NCBI GenBank assembly: GCA_934402055.1
Contig: CAKRTC010000006.1
Coordinates: forward strand, 5,816-69,815
Direction: 5' to 3'
DNA from: an uncultured Lachnospiraceae bacterium
GTDB taxonomy: Bacteria; Bacillota; Clostridia; Lachnospirales; Lachnospiraceae
Length of the DNA stretch: 64,000 bases
The translations under genes were made by a program, and so were the position numbers. The notes beneath the pieces are model-generated. The model was given only the letters and a program-made list of their open reading frames with translations, was not told the DNA's origin and did no database searches. Position 1 is the first letter of the stretch, and each line of letters opens with the position of its first letter. This document shows, piece by piece, positions 45,425-53,855 of the stretch.

Positions 45425-46759
45425 GTGAAGATTCCAAAGTTTATAAAAGCTGTACAGCATTACAAAGAGGTACCGCATGTAAGCGATCCGAGAGCTGAAA
45501 TCAAGTTTAAGCTCGCACAGTTCGGACTTAAGGATAAGATCAAGCCCGGTATGCGAATAGCGGTAACGGCGGGAAGCCGAGGCGTTGACGGAATGGTCGA
45601 TGTCATAGCTCAGATCATACAGGAGATCAAGGACTGCGGAGGAGAGCCTTTCGTATTCCCATCGATGGGAAGTCACGGCGGTGCAACAGCAGAGGGACAG
45701 GAAGCAATGCTGCGCAGCCTCGGATATACAGAGGATGTTATCAAGTGTCCTATACTCTCAGATATGCAGCCGGTACTAATCGGTGAAACAGAGTTGGGAA
45801 CTCCGTGTTACATAGACAGAAATGCCTGGGAGGCAGACGGAGTAATAGTTGTAAACCGCATCAAAAAGCATACCGATCAGAATAACAAGACTGAGAGCGG
45901 ATTGCTCAAGATGATGACCATAGGCATGGGCAAAAAGGTCATGGCCACATATGTACACTCACGCGGTGTATGGGGACTTGTAAATATAATCCCGGCGAAC
46001 GGAAAATATGTATGTCGTAATCCTAAGGTCAATGTTATCTGCGGAGTTGCGCTTCTTGAGAATCAGGAAGACAAGCTTGGATATCTTGAGGTAGTAAACG
46101 GATACGACATTCCGGACAGAGAGCCTGAGCTCTTCAAGATGGCAGACAAGCTCTATCCGCATCTTCCGTTCAAGACCTGCGATTTCCTGATCATACGCAG
46201 AGGCGGCAAGGAGATAAGCGGAACCGGTGTTGATTCAAATATGATAGGCAGATACGGAGTATGGGGCTTATATGAACCGGAGAAGCTCTTCGCTGCAGGA
46301 GAAAACGAAGATTTCAGAGGCGATCCTCTTATTGATAAGATAGCACTTCTGGATCTTACAGATATAAGCCATGGTAATGCCATAGGCGTAGGTCAGGTAG
46401 ATATTATAACCAAGAAGTACTACAATAAGATAGATTTTAATGCTACCTATACCAACGGGTTGACGACAACCTTCCTTCAGAAGATCAAGATACCGTATCC
46501 GGCAGAGACAGATAAGGCTGCAATACAATTAGGTATGAATTGTATTAACGGACTTACAAGACTTGAGGGACAGAAGAATGACGATACTGTCAAGGTATGT
46601 GTAATAGACAGTACCTTGCATGAAGGCAAGTTCTTAGTCTCCAAGGGTCTGTACGAGGTGCTTAAGCAGAGAGACGATATCGAGTTTATAGGAGATTTCA
46701 AGGAACTTGAATTCGATAAGGAAGAAAACCTGATCAGCAATCCGCTTGTTGAAGAATAA
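45425..46759 (+). CDS. LarA-like (DUF2088) lactate racemase-domain protein
   Basis: Cytosolic enzyme of the nickel-pincer LarA superfamily, which racemises or epimerises alpha-hydroxy acids. The N-terminal part has KIKPGMRIAVTAGSRG and FPSMGSHGGAT (His 84). The cofactor region shows RIKKHTDQ (His 149), SGLLKMMTIG (Lys 162) and YVHSRG (His 178). Their order and the Lys-His spacing resemble the His-Lys-His set of characterised LarA. I choose GTG 45425 because GGGGGA lies just before it; ATG 45374 would add 17 residues without a ribosome site. The regulator and TRAP genes follow. No larB, larC or larE cofactor genes are in the window, so metal-pincer use is unproven. Confidence 0.82.
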   Translation: MKIPKFIKAVQHYKEVPHVSDPRAEIKFKLAQFGLKDKIKPGMRIAVTAGSRGVDGMVDVIAQIIQEIKDCGGEPFVFPSMGSHGGATAEGQEAMLRSLGYTEDVIKCPILSDMQPVLIGETELGTPCYIDRNAWEADGVIVVNRIKKHTDQNNKTESGLLKMMTIGMGKKVMATYVHSRGVWGLVNIIPANGKYVCRNPKVNVICGVALLENQEDKLGYLEVVNGYDIPDREPELFKMADKLYPHLPFKTCDFLIIRRGGKEISGTGVDSNMIGRYGVWGLYEPEKLFAAGENEDFRGDPLIDKIALLDLTDISHGNAIGVGQVDIITKKYYNKIDFNATYTNGLTTTFLQKIKIPYPAETDKAAIQLGMNCINGLTRLEGQKNDDTVKVCVIDSTLHEGKFLVSKGLYEVLKQRDDIEFIGDFKELEFDKEENLISNPLVEE

Positions 46760-47566
46760 TTGAGAAAAGGCAGAGCTGAGGATTTGTATTCAAAGAAAGA
46801 AAGACACGAGCTTATAACCGAAAAGGTCATTACATCCGTGTACGCCAACCATCTTAAATACGGCGACAGACTTCCGAGTGAAAATCAGCTGTCAAATGCA
46901 CTTGATGTATCAAGAGCAAGTATACGAGAAGTATATAATGCACTGGATATTATAGGTATAGTTGAAAGCAGACGAGGAGAGGGAACTTTCCTAAAGAGCG
47001 GAGACGGCGGCAATGAGATGATATTCAAGATCATGATGCTGGCGCTCTACAATGACAATACCGATGTTTATGAGATAATGGAAATACGAAAAATCATAGA
47101 GACCGGTATAGCCGAAAAGGCGGCACAGTTTCGTTCGGATGAGGATGTCAGGCAATTACGAAAATGCATAAAGGAAATGAAGAACTGTAATGACGGTAAC
47201 CGTCTCAGTGAACTTGACAATATACTGCATTCAATAATCGGTAAGGCTTGCGGTAATCCGCTTCTTTGCAATCTCTCGGGAATAATATCGAGTCTCACTA
47301 TAAGCTCGATAAAGGAGCATTGGAATTACATTACATTTGATAAAAAACCGGATACAAGGCAACAGACCTTTGAACAACATAAGGAATTGGTTGATGCCAT
47401 TATCAACAGAAAGCCTAATATAGCAAAAATGCTTATGGAAGAACATCTGGATTTTGTATGCATGAGTCTTGAGAGATATAAGAAACGTTTTGCGGAATAT
47501 GAGGCTGAGATAAAGACAAGGGCAAGAGTTGCGGAGATGTCCGGACAGGCAACACAAAAAGGGTAA
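46760..47566 (+). CDS. FadR-subfamily GntR transcriptional regulator
   Basis: 268 residues. The N-terminal winged helix-turn-helix has GDRLPSENQLSNALDVSRAS then REVYNALDIIGIVESRRGEG. The C-terminal helical FCD effector domain has the pattern EIMEIRKIIETGIAEKAA, then LDNILHSIIGKACGNPLL and FEQHKELVDAIINRKP, whose Asp and His residues bind metal and carboxylate ligands in this subfamily. The start is TTG 46760 immediately after the larA-like stop. Being between the enzyme and the TRAP genes, it probably controls both in response to their organic-acid substrate. Confidence 0.88.
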   Translation: MRKGRAEDLYSKKERHELITEKVITSVYANHLKYGDRLPSENQLSNALDVSRASIREVYNALDIIGIVESRRGEGTFLKSGDGGNEMIFKIMMLALYNDNTDVYEIMEIRKIIETGIAEKAAQFRSDEDVRQLRKCIKEMKNCNDGNRLSELDNILHSIIGKACGNPLLCNLSGIISSLTISSIKEHWNYITFDKKPDTRQQTFEQHKELVDAIINRKPNIAKMLMEEHLDFVCMSLERYKKRFAEYEAEIKTRARVAEMSGQATQKG

Positions 47567-47643
47567 CAACCGGAATCGTTAGGATTGGGGTAAAATTGAT
47601 ACTAAGGATTACGGAAACAATATTTTTTACAGGAGGAACATTT

Positions 47644-48711
47644 ATGAAAAGGAGAATTTTTGCAGGAGTGATGGCAGCTGCTATGATGCTTTCCTTAGCA
47701 GCATGCGGCGGATCATCAACATCAACAACAACTGCAGCCGCAGGAGAGACAGCAGCTGCAGAGGCAGAGAGCACAGAGGCAGCTGCTTCAAGTGACGAGC
47801 AGGTAACGATCAAGCTTGGCCACATTCAGGCAGAGTCAGATGTTTGGCATCTTGCTTCAGAGGTACTTGCAGAGAAGGCTGCAGAGTACTCAAACGGAAC
47901 TATCAATATCGAGATCTATCCTAACTCAACACTCGGCGGAGACCGTGATATGGCTGAGGGAATGCAGATGGGAACCGTAGATATGGCTCTTATCGCAGGT
48001 GTATTGTCAAACTTTGACGATTCTATCTCACTTCTTGAGATCCCTTATATCTTCCACAGTGATGAAGAGTTCGAGAAGATCGTTTACGGTGATTGCGGTG
48101 AGGAGATAGCTCAGAACGTACTCGACAGTTCAGGAATCCGTATCCTTGACTGGTGGGAGAGAGGTCCTCGTCTTATCACATCTTCAAAGCCGATCAACAG
48201 CCTTGCAGATGCTAAGGGACTTAAGATCCGTCTTCCTGAGATCAAGGCTATGCAGGAGGTATTCACAGCATGGGGAATGGCTCCTACAACAATGAGCTGG
48301 TCTGAGGTTTACACAAGCCTTTCACAGGGTGTTATCGATGCACAGGAGAACCCGATCCCATTCTTCTATTCAGGATCTATCTATGAGGTTAACAAGTACA
48401 TCGCTGATACAAAGCATAAGTATGAGTATGTTTGCGTAACAATGGCTGATTCAACATGGAACAAGCTCAGCCCTGCTCAGCAGGAGGCTCTTCAGAAGGC
48501 TTGTGATGATGCAACAGCATATCATAACGAAAATGTTAAGAAGATCGCCGAGGAAGATCTCAAGGATATGGAAGAGAACCATGGCGTAACAGTAACAGAG
48601 CCGGATACATCAGAGTTCATCGCTATTGCAGATGAGGTTGCTCCTAAGTATGCAGAGAGCATCGGATGCACAGATCTTTACAACAAGATCCAGGAAGAGC
48701 TCGGAAGATAA
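47644..48711 (+). CDS. TRAP transporter solute-binding lipoprotein (DctP family)
   Basis: Extracytoplasmic receptor for a TRAP transporter. The start is ATG 47644 with AGGAGGA upstream, giving a lipoprotein signal with lipobox LAAC (Cys about residue 21), then a Thr/Ala/Glu-rich tether. The DctP fold is visible in YSNGTINIEIYPNSTLGGDR, GMQMGTVDMALI, and the ligand-clamping Arg in GLKIRLPEIKAM. The middle GVIDAQENPI is typical. 355 residues. Substrates of this family are C4-dicarboxylates, sugar acids and other carboxylates; the specific ligand is unknown. Confidence 0.93.
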   Translation: MKRRIFAGVMAAAMMLSLAACGGSSTSTTTAAAGETAAAEAESTEAAASSDEQVTIKLGHIQAESDVWHLASEVLAEKAAEYSNGTINIEIYPNSTLGGDRDMAEGMQMGTVDMALIAGVLSNFDDSISLLEIPYIFHSDEEFEKIVYGDCGEEIAQNVLDSSGIRILDWWERGPRLITSSKPINSLADAKGLKIRLPEIKAMQEVFTAWGMAPTTMSWSEVYTSLSQGVIDAQENPIPFFYSGSIYEVNKYIADTKHKYEYVCVTMADSTWNKLSPAQQEALQKACDDATAYHNENVKKIAEEDLKDMEENHGVTVTEPDTSEFIAIADEVAPKYAESIGCTDLYNKIQEELGR

Positions 48712-48769
48712 TATTCGGAATTTGAGTTGATAATATCTGTATATTAAGTACAGACTATCGGTAAATACA

Positions 48770-48816
48770 GGAAGGTCTTCGATGGAGGATTAAATAAGTC
48801 TGTATCGAAGCCTTCC
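48770..48816 (+). terminator. intra-operon hairpin between dctP and dctQ
   Basis: GGAAGG-T-CTTCGAT (48770-48783) pairs with ATCGAAG-CCTTCC (48804-48816). A competing pairing TACAGACT/AGTCTGTA spans about 48749-48804. No long T-run. Such hairpins commonly keep receptor mRNA in excess of permease mRNA. Confidence 0.5.
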
Positions 48817-48906
48817 TTATAAGAACCGATGATGTTGTATACGGACGAATTCAGTATACAAGCTGAATCGTTCTTCGCAAGATACCGGGGTTTTGGGGGG
48901 TATTTG

Positions 48907-49383
48907 ATGAAAAAAGCAGAAGACATCTTATTAAAGGTGACAGGCTGGTTTATGGCAGCATTGATATTTGCCATGATGGTGGATGTATTTGCAGCCGTAA
49001 TATCAAGATATGTATTGAAGAGTTCCATACCTTTTGCAGAGGAGCTTGGAAGATACATATTCGTATGGATAACATTTACAGGAATGGCGAGATGCGTTGC
49101 TACCGACAAGCATGTAGCACTGGATCTTCTGTCGCATGCACTTCACGGTGGCAAGAAGAAGGCATGGGAACTTGCAATTAATGTTATATCGATGGTTTTC
49201 TTTGGATTTATCACATGGTCGGGAGTTATGCTCTGCATGGTAGGAGCCAAGCAGAAGAGCCCTACTATGAGAATCCCTATGCAGTATATGTATGTGATCA
49301 TACCTATCTGCGGAATACTCAGTCTGTTCTTCCTTATAATGAAGATCAGCAGACTTCTTAAGAAAGAGGAGGCGGCAGCATGA
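48907..49383 (+). CDS. TRAP transporter small permease (DctQ family)
   Basis: 158 residues with four hydrophobic helices, the DctQ topology: LLKVTGWFMAALIFAMMVDV first, then PFAEELGRYIFVWITFTGMA, a third from about residue 95 and the last near the C-terminus (YVIIPICGILSLFFLIMKI). ATG 48907 is preceded by GGGGGG; an upstream ATG (48829) lies within the hairpin region and is less likely. It overlaps dctM by four bases. It associates with DctM in the membrane. Confidence 0.92.
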   Translation: MKKAEDILLKVTGWFMAALIFAMMVDVFAAVISRYVLKSSIPFAEELGRYIFVWITFTGMARCVATDKHVALDLLSHALHGGKKKAWELAINVISMVFFGFITWSGVMLCMVGAKQKSPTMRIPMQYMYVIIPICGILSLFFLIMKISRLLKKEEAAA

Positions 49384-50642
49384 TAGGAGTACTCTTATTC
49401 GGAATATTCTTCGTATTCCTGTTCTTCGGACTTCCGGTAGGCTTTGCACTCGGTGTGGCATGTATCGGAGGTGTAGCATATGGAAACTACCCTGTCAGCA
49501 TACTGACACAGAGATTTTTCACAGCGGTAGATTCATTCCCGCTTATGGCTATTCCGCTCTTTATGCTTGCAGGAGCAATCATGGGACACGGCGGAATTAC
49601 CAAGAGAATTATTGATTTTGCTCTTTGCTTTGTAGGACATATCAGAGGCGGACTTGCCATGGTTGTTGCCATTACAGGTATTATCATGGGAGGTATCTCA
49701 GGTTCGGGTGTTGCCGATGCTGCTGCTATCGGTGCAATCATGGTTCCTGAGATGTCAAAGAGAAAATACGACAGACCGTTTTCCGGTGCGTTGTGTGCAT
49801 GCTGCGGTTCGATAGGACTTATTATTCCTCCTTCGATCGCAATCATCATCTATGCTACTACCGCAAATGTTTCTATCGGTGATCTCTTTATGGCAGCTTA
49901 TGCTCCGGGTATATGTATAGGTGTGGGATTCCTGCTCTTCTGCTATATCATCGGACGTATAAAGCATTATCCTAAGGGAGAGAGAGTAGCAAAGGGGGAG
50001 ACATGGCGCAGATTTAAGGATGCCGTATGGGCACTCCTTATGCCTCTTATCATAGTATTCGGTATCAGGGGCGGAATCTTTACAGCAACCGAGGGCGGAG
50101 CTGTTATCAGTGTGTATGGACTTCTCGTAGGTATGTTCATCTATAAGGAGATCACTATCAAGGATCTTCCGGCAGTACTGCTTGAGGCTGCCGAGAGTAC
50201 AGCTACCATAGGTACAATTATCTGTGCGACGACCCTGTTCAGCTGGCTTCTTACAAGTGAGCAGATACCGGCTAAGATTACAAACTGGCTGATAAGCCTT
50301 ACAAGCAACAAGTATCTGCTGCTCCTGCTTATAAATGTGCTTCTGCTTATAACAGGTATGTTTATCGATTCGGGTCCGGCTATCATGCTTCTTGCACCTA
50401 TCCTTTGCCCTGTAGCTACTTCACTCGGAGTTAACCTTGTTCAGTTCGGACTTGTTATGGTTATCAACCTTACAATAGGACTGCTTACACCTCCGGTAGG
50501 AACTGCTATGTATGTAGGATCGAACGTGGCGGGTGTACCTATCAAGGACATATCGCGAGCGTTGCTGCCGTTTATAGGAATCATGTTTGCGGTATTGATG
50601 CTCGTAACTTATGTGCCGGCATTTACAGGCTGGGCATTTTAA
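49380..50642 (+). CDS. TRAP transporter large permease (DctM family)
   Basis: 420 residues with about twelve hydrophobic segments; the ion-driven transport channel. Family stretches: LPVGFALGVACIGG, PLFMLAGAIMGHGGITKRII, GGISGSGVADAAAIGAIMVP, GSIGLIIPPSIAIIIYA, and near the end TIGLLTPPVGTAMYVG. Coupled to dctQ through an ATGA overlap. The operon ends 29 bases later at a strong terminator. Confidence 0.94.
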   Translation: MIGVLLFGIFFVFLFFGLPVGFALGVACIGGVAYGNYPVSILTQRFFTAVDSFPLMAIPLFMLAGAIMGHGGITKRIIDFALCFVGHIRGGLAMVVAITGIIMGGISGSGVADAAAIGAIMVPEMSKRKYDRPFSGALCACCGSIGLIIPPSIAIIIYATTANVSIGDLFMAAYAPGICIGVGFLLFCYIIGRIKHYPKGERVAKGETWRRFKDAVWALLMPLIIVFGIRGGIFTATEGGAVISVYGLLVGMFIYKEITIKDLPAVLLEAAESTATIGTIICATTLFSWLLTSEQIPAKITNWLISLTSNKYLLLLLINVLLLITGMFIDSGPAIMLLAPILCPVATSLGVNLVQFGLVMVINLTIGLLTPPVGTAMYVGSNVAGVPIKDISRALLPFIGIMFAVLMLVTYVPAFTGWAF

Positions 50643-50670
50643 TCAAAATATTTGAATATGCTTATATCGG

Positions 50671-50706
50671 TATCGGGGAGTCGTCAGGCTCCCCGATATT
50701 ATTTAC
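50671..50706 (+). terminator. intrinsic terminator of the TRAP operon
   Basis: 10-bp stem TATCGGGGAG/CTCCCCGATA (50671-50680 with 50689-50698) followed by TTATTTA. Confidence 0.82.
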
Positions 50707-50917
50707 TCATAGGAAATTGCGTTCTATGAGATAATAAACGCATCACGGGATGTGCGCTCTCGCAAAGGAAAAATGTCGCAATCCGGTTTCGAAAAATAAA
50801 AAAAATTATATTTTTGAAAGCGGACGCTTACATATATTGCCGGCAGACAGTATAATAAAAGCATCAAGGCAGTTTCAAGAAATGAAAAAATTTCAATTTT
50901 TGAAAGCGGGTGACTAT

Positions 50918-52114
50918 ATGAAAATAATAACGAGGGAAAAATATCTCAATAGAATAATTGAACTGAATGGCACTCCTGATATCAAGATCATTACGGGCAT
51001 TCGTCGATCCGGTAAATCCAAACTGATGCAGGCATATATTAAGTATCTGAAAAGCAATTTTGAAAACATCAACATTATCTTCATTGACTTTATGGATTTA
51101 GCGTATGAAGAAATCAAGGAATACCATGCCTTACATGCCTATGTGGAAGAACATTATCAGGAAAGCAAAACGAACTATCTGTTTGTAGATGAAGTACAGA
51201 TGTGTCCAAAGTTTGAGTTGGCAATCAATAGCCTATACTCCAAGGGAAAATATGACATCTATGTAACAGGCTCTAATGCTTTCCTGTTGAGTGCGGATCT
51301 GGCAACTCTGTTTACCGGACGATATATTGAAATTCATGTGTTTCCTTTCAGCTTCCGGGAATATTGCCAATATTATGATGATATCAGCGATAAAGATAAG
51401 CTTTTTGAGGATTACACAATCAAGGGTGGTTTAGCCGGTTCTTATGCTTACAGAACAGAAAAAGACAGAACAAACTATATTAATGAAGTCTATGAAACCA
51501 TCGTCACAAGAGATCTGGTACAGAAGTACGCTTTGCCGGACACTTTTGTTTTACAACGTCTGAGCGAGTTTCTTATGGATAACATCAGCAACCTGACTTC
51601 TCCTAATAAGGTCAGTCAGTTGCTTACAGCAAATGAGACTCCGACAAATCATGTTACCATCAGCAGATACATTAAATATCTGTGCAATGCTTTTGTATTT
51701 TATGATATTAAGAGATACGATATCCGTGGCAAGAAATACCTTGAAAGTTCCGAGAAGTTCTATTTGTGTGACAACGGTATTCGATATGCAATACTCGGAA
51801 GCAGAAATATGGATTATGGCAGAGTATATGAAAATATCGTTTGCATCGAACTCCTTCGCCGCGGGTACGATGTTTATGTCGGCAAGCTCTACCAAAAGGA
51901 AATAGACTTTGTTGCTCAGAGAGGCAGTGAGAAGATTTATATTCAGGTAAGCGACAACATTTCCGGACAGGAAACATTTGAGAGAGAATGCTCTCCTCTG
52001 CTTCAGATTCGAGATGCTTATCCGAAAATGATTATTGCTCGAACAAAACATCCGAAATATAGCTATGAAGGAATCGAGATTTATGATATAGCTGATTGGT
52101 TGCTGGAAGAATGA
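50918..52114 (+). CDS. AAA_14/DUF4143 family ATPase
   Basis: 398 residues from ATG 50918; the frame is open upstream to 50750 but that part reads through AT-rich non-coding-like sequence. Walker A is TGIRRSGKSKLMQAY, Walker B is YLFVDEVQMCPK, then VTGSNAFLLSADLATLFTGR. The DUF4143 half has NIVCIELLRRGYDVYVG, QKEIDFVAQRG and IYIQVSD, so the nuclease-like E-x-K is again replaced (QVS). It closely resembles the protein at 14007 in layout. AT-rich codon use and position at the edge of an accessory island suggest acquisition. Function unknown. Confidence 0.86.
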   Translation: MKIITREKYLNRIIELNGTPDIKIITGIRRSGKSKLMQAYIKYLKSNFENINIIFIDFMDLAYEEIKEYHALHAYVEEHYQESKTNYLFVDEVQMCPKFELAINSLYSKGKYDIYVTGSNAFLLSADLATLFTGRYIEIHVFPFSFREYCQYYDDISDKDKLFEDYTIKGGLAGSYAYRTEKDRTNYINEVYETIVTRDLVQKYALPDTFVLQRLSEFLMDNISNLTSPNKVSQLLTANETPTNHVTISRYIKYLCNAFVFYDIKRYDIRGKKYLESSEKFYLCDNGIRYAILGSRNMDYGRVYENIVCIELLRRGYDVYVGKLYQKEIDFVAQRGSEKIYIQVSDNISGQETFERECSPLLQIRDAYPKMIIARTKHPKYSYEGIEIYDIADWLLEE

Positions 52115-52206
52115 ATATTGCGAGCGAGTGGCTACAGATACGATCGATAATGTCGGCAGGGATATGATTTCGGAATTGCACTTGTGATTTTCCATAGAAT
52201 GAATAT

Positions 52207-52331
52207 AATAAAAATGTGATTACAAACACGAAAATATCAATAATAATGTGAATGTAATCACGGATTTATTAATAAAAATGTGATTATAATCACACATTTA
52301 TTAATAATAATGTGATAGAAGCCACTGAAAC
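52207..52331 (+). repeat. 32-bp tandem repeat array containing TGTGA-N6-TCACA-type dyads
   Basis: Units: 52207-52238, 52239-52270, 52271-52302 (each 32 bases, starting AATAA(A/T)AATGTGA) and a 29-base fourth, then a partial fifth into the ribosome site of the next gene. Unit 3 has a perfect 16-base palindrome TGTGATTATAATCACA (52280-52295); unit 2 has TGTGA-N6-TCAC. The spacing is about three helical turns, so bound dimers would stack on one face. Confidence 0.82.
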
Positions 52332-52358
52332 AATAATAATAGTGTGAAAGGGGAATTT

Positions 52359-53696
52359 ATGGAACGATTTATTTTGAAAAAGTTGCTGGACTGGAAGAAT
52401 TCTCCTTATCGGAAACCTCTGATACTAAAAGGGGTACGTCAGGTCGGAAAAACCTGGATATTAAAAGAATTCGGCAAACGATATTATGAAAACACTGCTT
52501 ATTTCAACTTTGATGAAAATGAGGAGTATAAACAATTCTTTGAAACGACTAAAGATGTCAATCGCATCTTGCAAAATTTGATGTTGGTAAGCGGTCAGAA
52601 GATCATTCCGGAAAAAACACTCATTATTTTTGATGAGATACAGGACTGTCCTAAAGTTCTCAATTCGATGAAGTATTTTTGTGAGAATGCACCGGAGTAT
52701 CATATAGCCTGTGCAGGATCATTGCTGGGAATTGCTTTGGCAAAGCCATCTTCATTTCCGGTAGGCAAGGTCAACTTCATGCAGATCGATCCTATGACAT
52801 TTTCAGAATTTCTGATTGCCAACGGAGATGAAAATCTCGTTACGTATATGCAAAGTGTGGATAAGATCGAGCCTATCCCGGATGCATTCTTCAATCCTTT
52901 ATACGAGAAATTGAAGATGTACTATGTTACAGGAGGAATGCCTGAATCAGTACTGATGTGGACCGAGGCACGAGATGTTTCAGCTATGCAGGAAGTTTTG
53001 TCCGGTATTATCAGTGCATATGAGCGTGATTTTGCAAAACATCCCAGTATCAGTGAATTTCCAAAGATTTCGATGATTTGGAAGTCTATTCCGTCTCAGC
53101 TGGCAAGGGAAAACAAGAAGTTTATTTACAAGGTCGTTAAGGAGGGGGCGAGAGCCCGTGAATATGAGGATGCATTGCAATGGTTGGTTGATGCCCGGCT
53201 GGTGTATAAGATATATCGCAGTTTGGCTCCGGGCTTGCCGATAGCAGCCTACGATGACCTCTCAGCCTTTAAAATATATTTGGTGGATGTTGGATTACTT
53301 CGGAGCCTCGCACAGTTGTCACCGACAGTATTCGGCGAAGGAAATCGCCTATTCACAGAATTTAAAGGTGCATTGACCGAAAATTTTGTACTTCAGAGCT
53401 TGATTACGCAGTTTGAAGTGACTCCGAGATACTGGGTGCAAACAAATCCTCCTTATGAGATTGACTTTCTTCTCCAAAGAGAAAATGATATTTTTCCGAT
53501 TGAAGTTAAATCCGAAACCAATATAACAGGCAAGAGTCTGAAGAAATTTAAGGAGCTTTTCCCGGATAAAGTCAGACTCAGAGTACGTTTTTCTATGGAA
53601 AATCTTAAACTTGATAATGATGTGCTGAATATTCCATTGTTCATGGCAGACCAAACAGATAAGCTGATAGGTATGGCATTAGAGTGCGGAAACTGA
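52359..53696 (+). CDS. AAA_14/DUF4143 family ATPase with intact nuclease-like motif
   Basis: 445 residues from ATG 52359 (AAAGGGGA upstream). N-terminal ATPase: LKGVRQVGKTWILKEFG (Walker A), LIIFDEIQDCPKVLNS (Walker B), ACAGSLLGIAL. The DUF4143 domain shows AFKIYLVDVGLLRSLAQL, LTENFVLQSLI and the PD-(D/E)xK-like pair YEIDFLLQ and FPIEVKSE. In contrast to the other two copies in this window the E-x-K is preserved. It belongs to a different branch (GVRQVGKT against GIRRSGKS). The tandem dyad array directly upstream points to dedicated transcriptional control. Cellular role unknown. Confidence 0.88.
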   Translation: MERFILKKLLDWKNSPYRKPLILKGVRQVGKTWILKEFGKRYYENTAYFNFDENEEYKQFFETTKDVNRILQNLMLVSGQKIIPEKTLIIFDEIQDCPKVLNSMKYFCENAPEYHIACAGSLLGIALAKPSSFPVGKVNFMQIDPMTFSEFLIANGDENLVTYMQSVDKIEPIPDAFFNPLYEKLKMYYVTGGMPESVLMWTEARDVSAMQEVLSGIISAYERDFAKHPSISEFPKISMIWKSIPSQLARENKKFIYKVVKEGARAREYEDALQWLVDARLVYKIYRSLAPGLPIAAYDDLSAFKIYLVDVGLLRSLAQLSPTVFGEGNRLFTEFKGALTENFVLQSLITQFEVTPRYWVQTNPPYEIDFLLQRENDIFPIEVKSETNITGKSLKKFKELFPDKVRLRVRFSMENLKLDNDVLNIPLFMADQTDKLIGMALECGN

Positions 53697-53734
53697 TTAT
53701 TTAATTAGCTTGCGATAAATCGTATGCTTATACA

Positions 53735-53763
53735 TCAACAATTATGGTACAATATCCTATAAT
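53735..53763 (+). promoter_or_regulatory. candidate promoter for the HEPN-MNT pair
   Basis: TCAACA (53735-53740), a 17-base spacer, TATAAT (53758-53763). The -10 is perfect and the -35 matches four of six. Confidence 0.45.
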
Positions 53764-53790
53764 TATGCAATCGGATAAGCACTAATCACT

Positions 53791-53812
53791 ATGAACGACA
53801 CAAGCAGTAAAG
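53791..53812 (+). repeat. 22-bp direct repeat, left copy (duplicate of the 5' end of the gene at 54554)
   Basis: Bases 53791-53812 are identical to 54554-54575, which are the first 22 bases of the DUF4422 gene. In this copy the frame runs only 11 codons before a stop. The repeats bracket the HEPN-MNT genes. Confidence 0.85.
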
Positions 53813-53855
53813 CAACAGCCGTTTAACAGATCTCGGAGGGAATACTACGGATACT

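Noticed and set aside
50750..50917. Upstream extension of the ATPase at 50918 (start at 50750)
   Set aside because: The extension reads through AT-rich repeated sequence, and Walker A spacing matches relatives only from 50918.
52207..52331. Possible CRISPR array
   Set aside because: Units are contiguous 32-bp tandem repeats with no unique spacers, units drift in sequence, and no cas genes are present.
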